This document shows, in pieces, positions 30,887 to 37,678 of a DNA stretch of 38,289 nucleotides. This DNA is from Candidatus Acidiferrales bacterium (GTDB lineage: Bacteria > Acidobacteriota > Terriglobia > Acidiferrales > UBA7541). Below the pieces are notes generated by a model. The model did not search any database, had not been told where the DNA came from, and was given only the letters and a program-made list of their open reading frames with translations. Both the position numbers and the translations under genes were made by a program. Positions within the stretch are counted from its first letter, which is position 1, and every line of letters begins with the position of its first letter. Where the stretch lies: NCBI GenBank assembly GCA_030037435.1, contig JASHRI010000483.1, positions 1 to 38,289 of the forward strand. Direction: 5' to 3'.

Positions 30887-30931
30887 AGGATAATCGGCGA
30901 AATGCGTGGCATGATCTGTCAGATTTGCCAG
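30887..30931 (-). promoter_or_regulatory. Cluster palindrome plus -10 for the membrane protein gene
   Basis: CTGTCAGATTTGCCAG (30916-30931) fits CTGnCA-N4-TGnCAG. On the minus strand TATCCT (30887-30892, 4 of 6) is 34 bp away. The palindrome centre is 88 bp from the ATG. The rest of the 472-base gap 30836-31307 contains only a half site (TGACAG, 31248-31253). Confidence 0.65.
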
Positions 30932-31296
30932 TTCTTTTTTGGCACGGCGCTTCGGTACAGTCTTATGGGAACCAATGAAAAGCTGCCTTTCCACTCCTAT
31001 GCAACGCGCCGGCGCGTGGGCACCGACCATGCGTTTTCTTCCGGAAACTCGTCATCTACATCAAGGCGATTAGCGAGCGAGATGACGTCGCACTTTTGGA
31101 GCAGGTCGGCGATCATCAAACGCCAATCCATTGAGTAATAGAGGCTTATCTCTCAACTCTTCGACAAAAAATCCCGCTCATCGCTTTCTTCATAGCGGGT
31201 GCAATCGAATTCGGGCCAGGTAATTAGGGCATCGTGGTCATCGAGATTGACAGTCGCGGTCCTTCAGGTGTAGGAAATCCTAAAGAACAATAATAA

Positions 31297-31315
31297 GGTG
31301 ACGCGGCATGTCACC
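31297..31315 (+). promoter_or_regulatory. Hairpin covering ribosome site and start codon of the GAF/PAS kinase
   Basis: GGTGAC (31297-31302) and GTCACC (31310-31315) are perfect inverse complements with loop GCGGCAT. The ribosome site AAGGTG lies in the left arm and the ATG (31308-31310) in the loop and right arm, so the folded mRNA would hide both. Confidence 0.5.
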
Positions 31316-33974
31316 GATGAGAGTTATGCGCTTCAAACTCCCCATCATCTGTTGTTTCGTCGGAGTATTTTCGCTGCGGGGGCAGCTTAACCTCGCGGAA
31401 GTCATACGATCCGGCTTTGGCGCACGCGTCAACAGGCCATTACATGAGCTATTCGGTCTTCAAGCATTACTCCTACGCCCGGTGTTCAATACTGACTATG
31501 CGGCGGCAATCCCGACCCGTGCCGCCGCCCTGTTCGTGATTCTAGCGATCCTGCTGACGGTCGTGATCGTGTTCCAAAAGCGACAGAACTGGCGGATGCA
31601 CCAGCTTTTGGTGAGTCAAGCTGCGAGAAGGAGTCGAATCTTCGAATTCTGGGAGCATCTGGTCAGCAGTCCGCCGGAACGGCTCGCGCAGACGATCACG
31701 ACGGGTTTCGAGAACGTTCTCGATTTCGGCATTGCAGATCGAATGTGCTGGTATGAACTGAATGAGGTCACAGGAAGCGTCGTCCCGGTATATAGCGCTT
31801 GCGCCCGGGGGGTATCCATTCCAGCCGAGCCGGTCGAACCGGGACAGACGCCATCCATTTCGGAACGTCTGTCCCGTCACGACATCGTTTCCATCGAAGA
31901 CGTGGAAGGTCTGGCCGCAGGAGCGGAAACCGACAAACAATTCCTCAGTGCGCATGGCGTGAAGTCTTTGCTTCTCATACCGTCGACTTATAGCACAAGA
32001 AGAAAGGGCGTATTGGGACTGGCGTCGCTCACGAGGTGCCGGAAGTGGCCACCCGACCTTACAAGCCAGCTCGCATTTCTTGGGAACATTATAGGAGCCA
32101 CGTTGGAGCGCAGAGACGCCGAAGAAGCGAGCCGAGAAAGCGAAGAACGCTTTCGATATCTTTTTCAGCAGGCCACATTCGGAATCGCGCTCGAAACGCT
32201 CGATGGACGGATTCTGAACGTCAACCCAGCGCTGTGCGGAATGATGGGTTATTCCGAAGAAGAATTTTTGGAAATCAGTTGCGCGGACATCACCCATCCG
32301 GACGATGCTGCTGCCGAGGAAGCGCTCTTCAGTGAGCTCAAGCAAGGGCTAAGATTGTGGTATCGAATCGAAAAGCGGTTCTTATGCAAGGACGGCTCCG
32401 AAATTTGGGGAGAGGTCCACGTCTCGCTCCTGGAGGGAACGAACCGGGGTCCGCTCGTGGTTGGCATTGTCAGGGATATTACTTTGCAAAAGGCCGCGGA
32501 GGAGGGACTACGCGCTTCCGAGGCACGGCTTCACTCCACCCTCGATGTTCTCTCCTCGCGAATCGCGATCCTGGATGAGACAGGGGCAGTGCTTGCGGCC
32601 AATGCAAACTGGCGCCGGGTGAGTGGAGAAAATGTGCCCGGATGTCTCTTCGTGCCAGTGGGAACCAATTTTCTGAAAGCCTGCGCTGCCACGAACGGTC
32701 AGAGTGGCGAAACGGCCAACGAGGTAGCAAGGAGGGCCCGGTCGCTGATGAACGGTGAGGCGCAAGGTGAACCAATCCTGCAGAAATGGGCGGGCGCCAC
32801 TGGCGAGGACGGATGGTTTCGGGTCATGATGACCAGGTTCCAGGAGATGGGAAAGCCACGTGTTGTTGTTTCGTACCAGGACATTACGGAACTCATGCGG
32901 ACGCGCAACGCACTGGAGAAGAATCAGGAGCACCTTTCGCTTGCTCTGGAGGCTTCGCATACGGGCACCTGGGAGTGGAGCTGCGAATCAAATCAAGTCC
33001 GCTGGAAGGATAACCAGGGCCTGATTTTCGGACCCGAGGAAGGCGAATACGTCGGCGACTACCGCCGCCTGTTTGACTATGTGCATCCGGACGATCGCCA
33101 AACTGTCAGGGATCTCGCAGAGCAGACCCTTGGGAGTGGCAGTTCTTTCTCGTCTCAGTTCAGGGTCGTGGACCGCCAACGAACGACTCATTGGATCCTG
33201 GCGAAGGGGAAAATAGCTCGCGACCAAACGGGGCGCGCTGTGCGGATGGTCGGGGTCAATGTCGATATCAGCGAACTAAAGCGGAGAGACAACGAGCTTC
33301 AAAAACTCGCGAGGCGTCTAATCGAAGCGCAAGAAGAGGAGCGGCATCGCATCAGCCGCGAGTTGCACGACGACATCGGTCAACGAGTATTCCTAGTCGC
33401 GTGCGAGCTTGAGATGCGGCGCCAAGCTCTTGTGGCTCTCAAGCAAGATCGCGAAAGCAATCAATTGAAAAAGGTTCAGCGAGAACTGGATCAACTTTCA
33501 ACCGACATCCACGAACTCTCTCATCAGCTCCATTCCTCTAAATTGCAGCACTGCGGACTTGCAGTGGCCTTGAAAGAGCTGTGCGAAAAGCATTCGAAGA
33601 ATAACGGGCCGGTGATCGAGCTATCGGCGCGCGGTGTGGACTCGGATGTGCCGCCTGATGTGGCACTTTGCTTGTTTCGCGTGGCGCAAGAGGCGCTCTC
33701 GAATGCCGTCAAACACAGCCTTGCAAGAAAGATATTAGTCCAGGTGGATCAGCACCTTGGAAGGGTGTGCCTGACTATCAAAGACGAAGGGAAGGGATTT
33801 GATCCCACGATCCAGTCCGAGGGGATTGGTTTGACGAGTATGAGAGAACGGCTTCGTATAATTGGAGGCGAACTGCTGGTGAAGTCCTCTCCGAACGAAG
33901 GAACAGAGGTTTCCGCGGCAGTCAACGTCCCAGAAGCCGCTATGCAGAAAGCCGCCGCGGCCAAGGGGGACTAA
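31308..33974 (+). CDS. Membrane-anchored GAF/PAS sensor histidine kinase (NarL/DegS-type)
   Basis: 888 residues; ATG 31308 follows AAGGTG at 7 bases. The N-terminus holds a hydrophobic segment near 9-22 and a clear membrane helix about 70-90 (AAALFVILAILLTVVIVF). A GAF domain follows (about 112-265, VLDFGIADRMCWYELNEVTG, VKSLLLIPSTYS). Then come three PAS units: about 285-395 (FRYLFQQATFGIALETLDG), 405-525 (LHSTLDVLSSRIAILDETG) and 535-655 (LSLALEASHTGTWEW). The kinase core has RELHDDIGQRVFLVA with phospho-acceptor H687, SHQLHSSKLQHCG, N799 in QEALSNAVKH, and G boxes DEGKGFDP and GIGLTSMRERL. It is a sister of the kinase at 7525. It should act on the nearby NarL-type regulators. Upstream there is only a half palindrome; a hairpin covers its start. 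Confidence 0.92.
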   Translation: MSPMRVMRFKLPIICCFVGVFSLRGQLNLAEVIRSGFGARVNRPLHELFGLQALLLRPVFNTDYAAAIPTRAAALFVILAILLTVVIVFQKRQNWRMHQLLVSQAARRSRIFEFWEHLVSSPPERLAQTITTGFENVLDFGIADRMCWYELNEVTGSVVPVYSACARGVSIPAEPVEPGQTPSISERLSRHDIVSIEDVEGLAAGAETDKQFLSAHGVKSLLLIPSTYSTRRKGVLGLASLTRCRKWPPDLTSQLAFLGNIIGATLERRDAEEASRESEERFRYLFQQATFGIALETLDGRILNVNPALCGMMGYSEEEFLEISCADITHPDDAAAEEALFSELKQGLRLWYRIEKRFLCKDGSEIWGEVHVSLLEGTNRGPLVVGIVRDITLQKAAEEGLRASEARLHSTLDVLSSRIAILDETGAVLAANANWRRVSGENVPGCLFVPVGTNFLKACAATNGQSGETANEVARRARSLMNGEAQGEPILQKWAGATGEDGWFRVMMTRFQEMGKPRVVVSYQDITELMRTRNALEKNQEHLSLALEASHTGTWEWSCESNQVRWKDNQGLIFGPEEGEYVGDYRRLFDYVHPDDRQTVRDLAEQTLGSGSSFSSQFRVVDRQRTTHWILAKGKIARDQTGRAVRMVGVNVDISELKRRDNELQKLARRLIEAQEEERHRISRELHDDIGQRVFLVACELEMRRQALVALKQDRESNQLKKVQRELDQLSTDIHELSHQLHSSKLQHCGLAVALKELCEKHSKNNGPVIELSARGVDSDVPPDVALCLFRVAQEALSNAVKHSLARKILVQVDQHLGRVCLTIKDEGKGFDPTIQSEGIGLTSMRERLRIIGGELLVKSSPNEGTEVSAAVNVPEAAMQKAAAAKGD

Positions 33975-34002
33975 ATCTGAACTGAAACCACAGATCAAGT
34001 CT

Positions 34003-34027
34003 CGCTCGCGATTCTACAAAGCGAGCG
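34003..34027. repeat. Inverted repeat between convergent genes
   Basis: CGCTCGC (34003-34009) and GCGAGCG (34021-34027), seven perfect pairs with an 11-base spacer, lies between the ends of the kinase and the lipoprotein genes. It may act as a bidirectional terminator but has no T run. Confidence 0.45.
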
Positions 34028-34876
34028 TCATTCCCTTGGATGTACGGTGATTGAGTTTTGCAGCTCGAAGGTCAACGCGGTTTCTGAGGGCAGATTGATA
34101 TCTCGGTTTCCTGTAAACGCTGCCCCCGCCGCACCCGCCCCAACGCCCGCAAGCGCGCCAATCGCCGCCCCTTTGCCTCCGCCAGCCAAGCCGCCGATCA
34201 ACGCTCCGCCGGCTCCGCCTCCGCCAACCATCCCAGCGGATCGCTTACCTTTGCCCTTCGATTCGGCGGTCACCAGCTCCGTTTGGATCGTGCGGGGCTC
34301 CCCTTGAATTGCCAGCGAGGTTAGGACCAGATTCAGCGTTGCCCCTCCCTTAAACCTGCCGGCCGCGTGCGCCTCGGTGACCTGGCCTGATGCTGGAGCG
34401 CCCTTTGCCACGATAGCCTTGCCACCGACGACGATTGATTCCGCAAGCGAAGCGTCGAATGGCTGGCCCGTTTGGCTTGTTTTTGAACCAACCGGTGTGA
34501 CCAGGGACACATGAATCACCGTGCCGGCCGGAATCACGATAGGTGGCGGCGGTGGCGGAGCGGGAGGCACTTCGGGAGCAGGCGCCGACACCGGTGAGGG
34601 AGGTGGGGGAGCGGGCGAAGTGGGCAGTTGTGCGGAGGTTGGTGTGGTAGTCGCAGGAGCAGGTACAGCAGGCTGTGCTGCAGGTGTAGACGTCGGAGGA
34701 CCGGATGACGTGGACGGTGGTGCCGATGTCGGCGCCGGTGCCGGAGATTCGGCTCCGGTCTGTTGTTGAGAGGGCTTAGCAGCGGACCCGCCGCGGAATG
34801 ATGCCTTGCCGTGGCAACTAAAGAGGATGAGCGAAGACGCGGCGACCGCAATCAAGAGCCTCTTCGGCGTATTCAT
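34028..34876 (-). CDS. Proline-rich lipoprotein with glycine-zipper C-terminal region
   Basis: 282 residues from ATG 34874-34876, with GAGGAGGT 4 bases upstream. The signal peptide ends in a lipobox-like LFSC, making it a probable lipoprotein. Residues about 35-115 are a Pro/Ala/Ser/Thr-rich disordered spacer with long proline runs. A compact beta domain follows (about 116-210): IVIPAGTVIHVSLVTPVGS, FDASLAESIVVGGKAIVAKG, GQVTEAHAAGRFKGG, LNLVLTSLAIQGEPRTIQTE. Then comes a glycine-zipper segment (about 218-258, GGAGGALIGGLAGGGKGAA) that may insert into a membrane. The end is LPSETALTFELQNSITV. I know the 'IPAGT.i.v.l' domain plus zipper from acidobacterial exported proteins of unknown function. 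A degenerate palindrome with a five-base spacer lies 58 bp upstream. Confidence 0.8.
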   Translation of the reverse strand: MNTPKRLLIAVAASSLILFSCHGKASFRGGSAAKPSQQQTGAESPAPAPTSAPPSTSSGPPTSTPAAQPAVPAPATTTPTSAQLPTSPAPPPPSPVSAPAPEVPPAPPPPPPIVIPAGTVIHVSLVTPVGSKTSQTGQPFDASLAESIVVGGKAIVAKGAPASGQVTEAHAAGRFKGGATLNLVLTSLAIQGEPRTIQTELVTAESKGKGKRSAGMVGGGGAGGALIGGLAGGGKGAAIGALAGVGAGAAGAAFTGNRDINLPSETALTFELQNSITVHPRE

Positions 34877-34897
34877 AGGGACCTCCTCTCTGGAAGG

Positions 34898-34943
34898 GTA
34901 ATAGCCCCGATCCTTTTGGCTGCGTACTGTCAAAGTTTGCTAG
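34898..34943 (-). promoter_or_regulatory. Degenerate cluster palindrome plus -10 for the lipoprotein gene
   Basis: CTGTCAAAGTTTGCTAG (34927-34943) has a perfect half nearest the gene and a five-base spacer to the variant half TGCTAG. On the minus strand TATTAC (34898-34903, 4 of 6) is about 34 bp away. Confidence 0.5.
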
Positions 34944-35021
34944 TGGAACCGGTCCCCCGAATCCTCCGAATCGTCGCGCGGGATCTGAAAGAAAGCTTGG
35001 CGCTTCTGTCAGGGGCAAGTG

Positions 35022-35066
35022 CTAGCAATCCTGACAGTTTAAATGCGCGAGCCGCGGCATTAGATT
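35022..35066 (+). promoter_or_regulatory. Cluster palindrome plus -10 for the regulator at 35078
   Basis: CTAGCAATCCTGACAG (35022-35037). TAGATT (35061-35066) is 34 bp away, as before the SYLF gene. A further CTGTCAGG (35006-35013) mirrors CCTGACAG (35030-35037), giving a wider inverted repeat. The -10 would place the mRNA start only a few bases before the ATG at 35078. Confidence 0.6.
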
Positions 35067-35077
35067 CCTGACCGACA

Positions 35078-35764
35078 ATGCAAGGTGTAAGAAACGTCCG
35101 CCTTCACCTTCCCGAATCCAAAGCGATTGGAAAGGTCAGGGTCCTCGTGGCTGACGATCACGGCCTGATCGCTGAGGGATTCACGAAACTGCTAGACCCC
35201 CGATTTGAGATCGTTGACACGGTAGCCGACGGTGCCGCCCTGCTTGAACTGGCACCCGAATCGAATCCCGACGTGGTGCTGTTGGCGCTGACCACGTCGT
35301 TGATCAATGGGACGGAAGTTGGCGAGCGTCTCAAGAGGCTCCTACCTCGCACAAAAATCATCGTCTTCGCGATAACGGAGGATCCGGATATTGCCGCCGA
35401 GGTGCTTCGGAGTTGGGCATCTGGTCTTTTGCTCAAGAAATCGAGTGCCCTGGAGGCGTCGAAAGCGATCCGGGAGGTTCTACGCGGCAAAAAGTACGTG
35501 ACTCCACGAATGCGAGCGAAGCTGCTCGACGCATTCGTTCGGGGTCGATGGCGCAACCGTGGACGTACCCTGACGCCGCGCCAAAAAGAGGTTTTGCAGC
35601 TCCTCACCGAAGGGCACACCATGAGAGAGGTAGCCGATATCCTTCATGTGGCGCCAAGAACGGTAGCCTTCCATAAGTACAGACTCATGGCATCCCTCGG
35701 CTTGAAAACGAACTCGGACTTACTGCGCTTTGCGATCAGGGAACACCTCGTACCCCTAACCTAG
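35078..35764 (+). CDS. NarL-type regulator with pseudo-receiver (no phosphoacceptor Asp)
   Basis: 228 residues. No ribosome site precedes ATG 35078, and the mRNA may be almost leaderless. The receiver fold is intact: D26-D27 in VADDH, Thr100 in FAITEDPD, Lys120 in LLLKKSSA. But the phosphoacceptor is replaced: where the sister regulators have IDIGMPLLNG and VDIGLPLLNG, this one reads LALTTSLING, with Ala70 (codon GCG) in place of Asp and the conserved Pro also lost. The LuxR-type helix-turn-helix is complete: LTPRQKEVLQLLTEG, MREVADILHV, PRTVAFHKYRLM. It should bind DNA without classical phosphorylation, perhaps constitutively or by heterodimerising with its sisters. The reading frame is undamaged, so it is not a decayed gene. 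Confidence 0.9.
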   Translation: MQGVRNVRLHLPESKAIGKVRVLVADDHGLIAEGFTKLLDPRFEIVDTVADGAALLELAPESNPDVVLLALTTSLINGTEVGERLKRLLPRTKIIVFAITEDPDIAAEVLRSWASGLLLKKSSALEASKAIREVLRGKKYVTPRMRAKLLDAFVRGRWRNRGRTLTPRQKEVLQLLTEGHTMREVADILHVAPRTVAFHKYRLMASLGLKTNSDLLRFAIREHLVPLT

Positions 35765-35796
35765 GCTACGATCACAAGGTCAGGAGACGCTTCGGT

Positions 35797-36525
35797 TTAG
35801 GGCCTGCCGGCCAGGAGTTCGCGCCGCTCTTCCGTCCCTTGTACGATGTATCTCTTGGGCGCGCTGCCCACGTAGTAGAACGGATAACATGTGACGAGGG
35901 TGATTGTGGATGTGGGCTGAGGTCTGAGTACGCTGACATCGGCCGGCGTAACGATCGAGATCTGGTCCACGAAGTAAGAGTCAATTTCTGTCCGCGTCTG
36001 CAGCTCGATTCGGTCACCGGCAGCCAGATCCTTCAGACCTCGGAAAAAGCCATCGCGGTGCCCTGCAATCGCCACGTTTCCATCTTTGCCAGGCCGCGCC
36101 GTACCTTCAATCCAGCCTGCTCCGCGATTCAGGACCAGATCGCTGGTGCCGTCAAACACGGGCACGCGCAGATGGATTTTGTCGATATCCAGCACAGCTA
36201 TGGGTGTTTCCTTTTCAATACCCAGGCTTTGCTCGTAGGACTTGATGCGACCCGCGGACCACAGATTGAAAAAAACTGGATAGGGGCTTAGGGAGCTTGC
36301 TTGGCGCTGGATAGCAAGGTTGCCGGTCATGTCTTGTGGCTGTTCAAATGCTCTGAGGTCTCGCCGGGATTGCCAAAAGGCAGAGACTTCATAGGCCACA
36401 AATGCAGCTAGAAAAAACGTGCCGGTACACAGGAACCCATACTCGATCACGCGAACCAATTTCCGCGATTCCATCCATGCGTGTCCCGGCCTTCCAATCG
36501 TCGAAATAAATGAGGAAAAATGCAT
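35797..36525 (-). CDS. Sortase (class D/E-like)
   Basis: 242 residues; ATG 36523-36525 with GGAG 8 bases upstream. A single N-terminal membrane helix (about 28-47) anchors it with the catalytic domain outside the cytoplasm. The domain carries the sortase triad: H156 in VAIAGHRDGFF, C213 in TITLVTCYPF and R225 in APKRYIVQG. The usual entry strand LDIDKIHLRVPVFDG is also present. The enzyme cleaves LPXTG-type signals between Thr and Gly and transfers the protein to an amine acceptor. In Gram-negative bacteria such acceptors are poorly known. The only LPXTG-type protein in the window is at 17367-18152, and both genes have the same promoter signature. A palindrome copy lies 62 bp upstream. It is convergent with the regulator at 35078 (32-base gap). 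Confidence 0.9.
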   Translation of the reverse strand: MHFSSFISTIGRPGHAWMESRKLVRVIEYGFLCTGTFFLAAFVAYEVSAFWQSRRDLRAFEQPQDMTGNLAIQRQASSLSPYPVFFNLWSAGRIKSYEQSLGIEKETPIAVLDIDKIHLRVPVFDGTSDLVLNRGAGWIEGTARPGKDGNVAIAGHRDGFFRGLKDLAAGDRIELQTRTEIDSYFVDQISIVTPADVSVLRPQPTSTITLVTCYPFYYVGSAPKRYIVQGTEERRELLAGRP

Positions 36526-36549
36526 CGAGCTGACTCCGCGACGCCTGCA

Positions 36550-36595
36550 AAGCTAGGTTCGTCGTCCCACGGTCGCCAACTGGCAATATTCACAG
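36550..36595 (-). promoter_or_regulatory. Cluster palindrome plus -10 for the sortase gene
   Basis: CTGGCAATATTCACAG (36580-36595); the symmetry extends to CAACTG...CAGTTG (36577-36598). On the minus strand TAGCTT (36550-36555) is 35 bp away. The palindrome centre is 62 bp from the ATG. Confidence 0.6.
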
Positions 36596-36665
36596 TTGGG
36601 TTATAGCGAGACCGTCGGAAGAGAATGCAAAGTGGGTAATTGGCAGACGGAAGCCGCGTTCTTGT

Positions 36666-37388
36666 TCACTGGGTGCGGTCTGTAACGCTGGTTCTTACTT
36701 CGAACAGCGCGCGATAGATGCTGCCCCCGAGAATTCCGCCGACGATCGGAGCGAGCCAGAAGAGCCATAATTGTCGTACCGCCCATCCGCCGACAAACAC
36801 GGCAGGGCCTGTGCTTCGAGCCGGGTTGACAGACGCGTTGGTTACCGGAATGCCTATCAGGTTTGCTAACGCCAGCGCTAGGCCTATCGCGACCGGAGCC
36901 AAGCTCTGAGGAGCCCGCTTGTCAGTCGCTCCAAGAATAATCAGCAGAAAAAAAGTGGTGAGGACGATCTCTGTCAGCAGGCATGCCGCCAAAGTATAGC
37001 CGCCAGGCGAATGCGTCCCATAACCATTGGAAGCGAATCCGGCGCTCACGTCAAAACCTTGCCTGCCACTGGCGATCACATACAGTACGCCAGCGCCTGC
37101 ACACCCTCCGATCACCTGAGCGGCAACGTAGGGAAGAAATTCGGAAACGGGGAATCGTCCGCCGGCAATCAGTCCAGCGGAGACTGCCGGATTCAGATGA
37201 CACCCTGAGATGTGCCCGATGGCATAGGCCATCGTCAATAAAGTCAATCCAAATGCCAAGGCAACTCCGGCAAAGCCGATTCCAAAAGAAGGGAACGCCG
37301 CCGCCAACACAGCGGCGCCACATCCGCCGAATACTAGCCAGAAGGTCCCGAGAAACTCCGCCGCCATCCGCCTGCTGAGCGTCGTCAT
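36666..37388 (-). CDS. aqpZ: Aquaporin (AqpZ-like MIP channel)
   Basis: 240 residues; ATG 37386-37388 with GGAG 6 bases upstream. Six membrane helices and both half-helix signatures are present: HLNPAVS (NPA 66-68) and SVNPARST (NPA 188-190, selectivity-filter R191). The neighbourhood [13 protein letters not shown] is that of AqpZ-type water channels rather than glycerol facilitators. From memory of E. coli AqpZ, the filter His of IHLISIPVTN is replaced here by Asn176 ([10 protein letters not shown]), which would alter the filter; this should be checked by alignment. Role: rapid water flow across the inner membrane, complementary to the MscS channel at 12659. The shared palindrome at 37595-37610 is 214 bp upstream, on the side of the divergent Crp/Fnr gene. 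Confidence 0.9.
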   Translation of the reverse strand: MTTLSRRMAAEFLGTFWLVFGGCGAAVLAAAFPSFGIGFAGVALAFGLTLLTMAYAIGHISGCHLNPAVSAGLIAGGRFPVSEFLPYVAAQVIGGCAGAGVLYVIASGRQGFDVSAGFASNGYGTHSPGGYTLAACLLTEIVLTTFFLLIILGATDKRAPQSLAPVAIGLALALANLIGIPVTNASVNPARSTGPAVFVGGWAVRQLWLFWLAPIVGGILGGSIYRALFEVRTSVTDRTQ

Positions 37389-37594
37389 GATCTGCTCCCA
37401 TCGTGCAACGTCGTTTGATTAGTCTTTAGGTGGTCTGCCTTCATCGGGCTGGTGTTGGCCCGCTCCATGCCTTGGGTGACCCCAAAGCTGGGGCGCGCAT
37501 CGTTTCAGGTCCCAGTCGGATGCGCGCGGCGTTTTGCCAAGGAGGCGCATCGGTGAAGCCGAATGAAAATGCCAACCGCGAGCAGTGAAGGAAA

Positions 37595-37640
37595 CTGTCA
37601 ACTGTGACAGCTGCAGGAAAGACTTTGGGGTTCACATAAT
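37595..37640 (+). promoter_or_regulatory. Cluster palindrome plus -10 for the Crp/Fnr gene (and possibly the aquaporin)
   Basis: CTGTCAACTGTGACAG (37595-37610) is a perfect 6-4-6 palindrome. CATAAT (37635-37640, 5 of 6) is 35 bp away, and the palindrome centre is 76 bp before ATG 37679. On the other strand CATTTT (37566-37571) lies at 34 bp and could serve the divergent aquaporin. Autoregulation by the Crp/Fnr protein is suggested. The remainder of the 290-base gap shows nothing else. Confidence 0.65.
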
Positions 37641-37678
37641 GCTGAGAGAGAGCGGCTTTTGCGATTGGAGTTATTACT

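Noticed and set aside
31236-31253. GGTCA...TGACAG before the GAF/PAS kinase
   Set aside because: The spacer between the half sites is seven bases instead of four and the outer bases do not match.
34521-34769. Plus-strand Gly-rich frames opposite the proline-rich lipoprotein
   Set aside because: They are the complement of the proline-coding spacer and have no start signal.
4740-37611. Explanation of the palindromes as ordinary -35 boxes (TTGACA-like)
   Set aside because: The symmetry includes both halves, many sites lack TTGACA, and the right half lies about 6 bp too far from the -10 for a normal -35.
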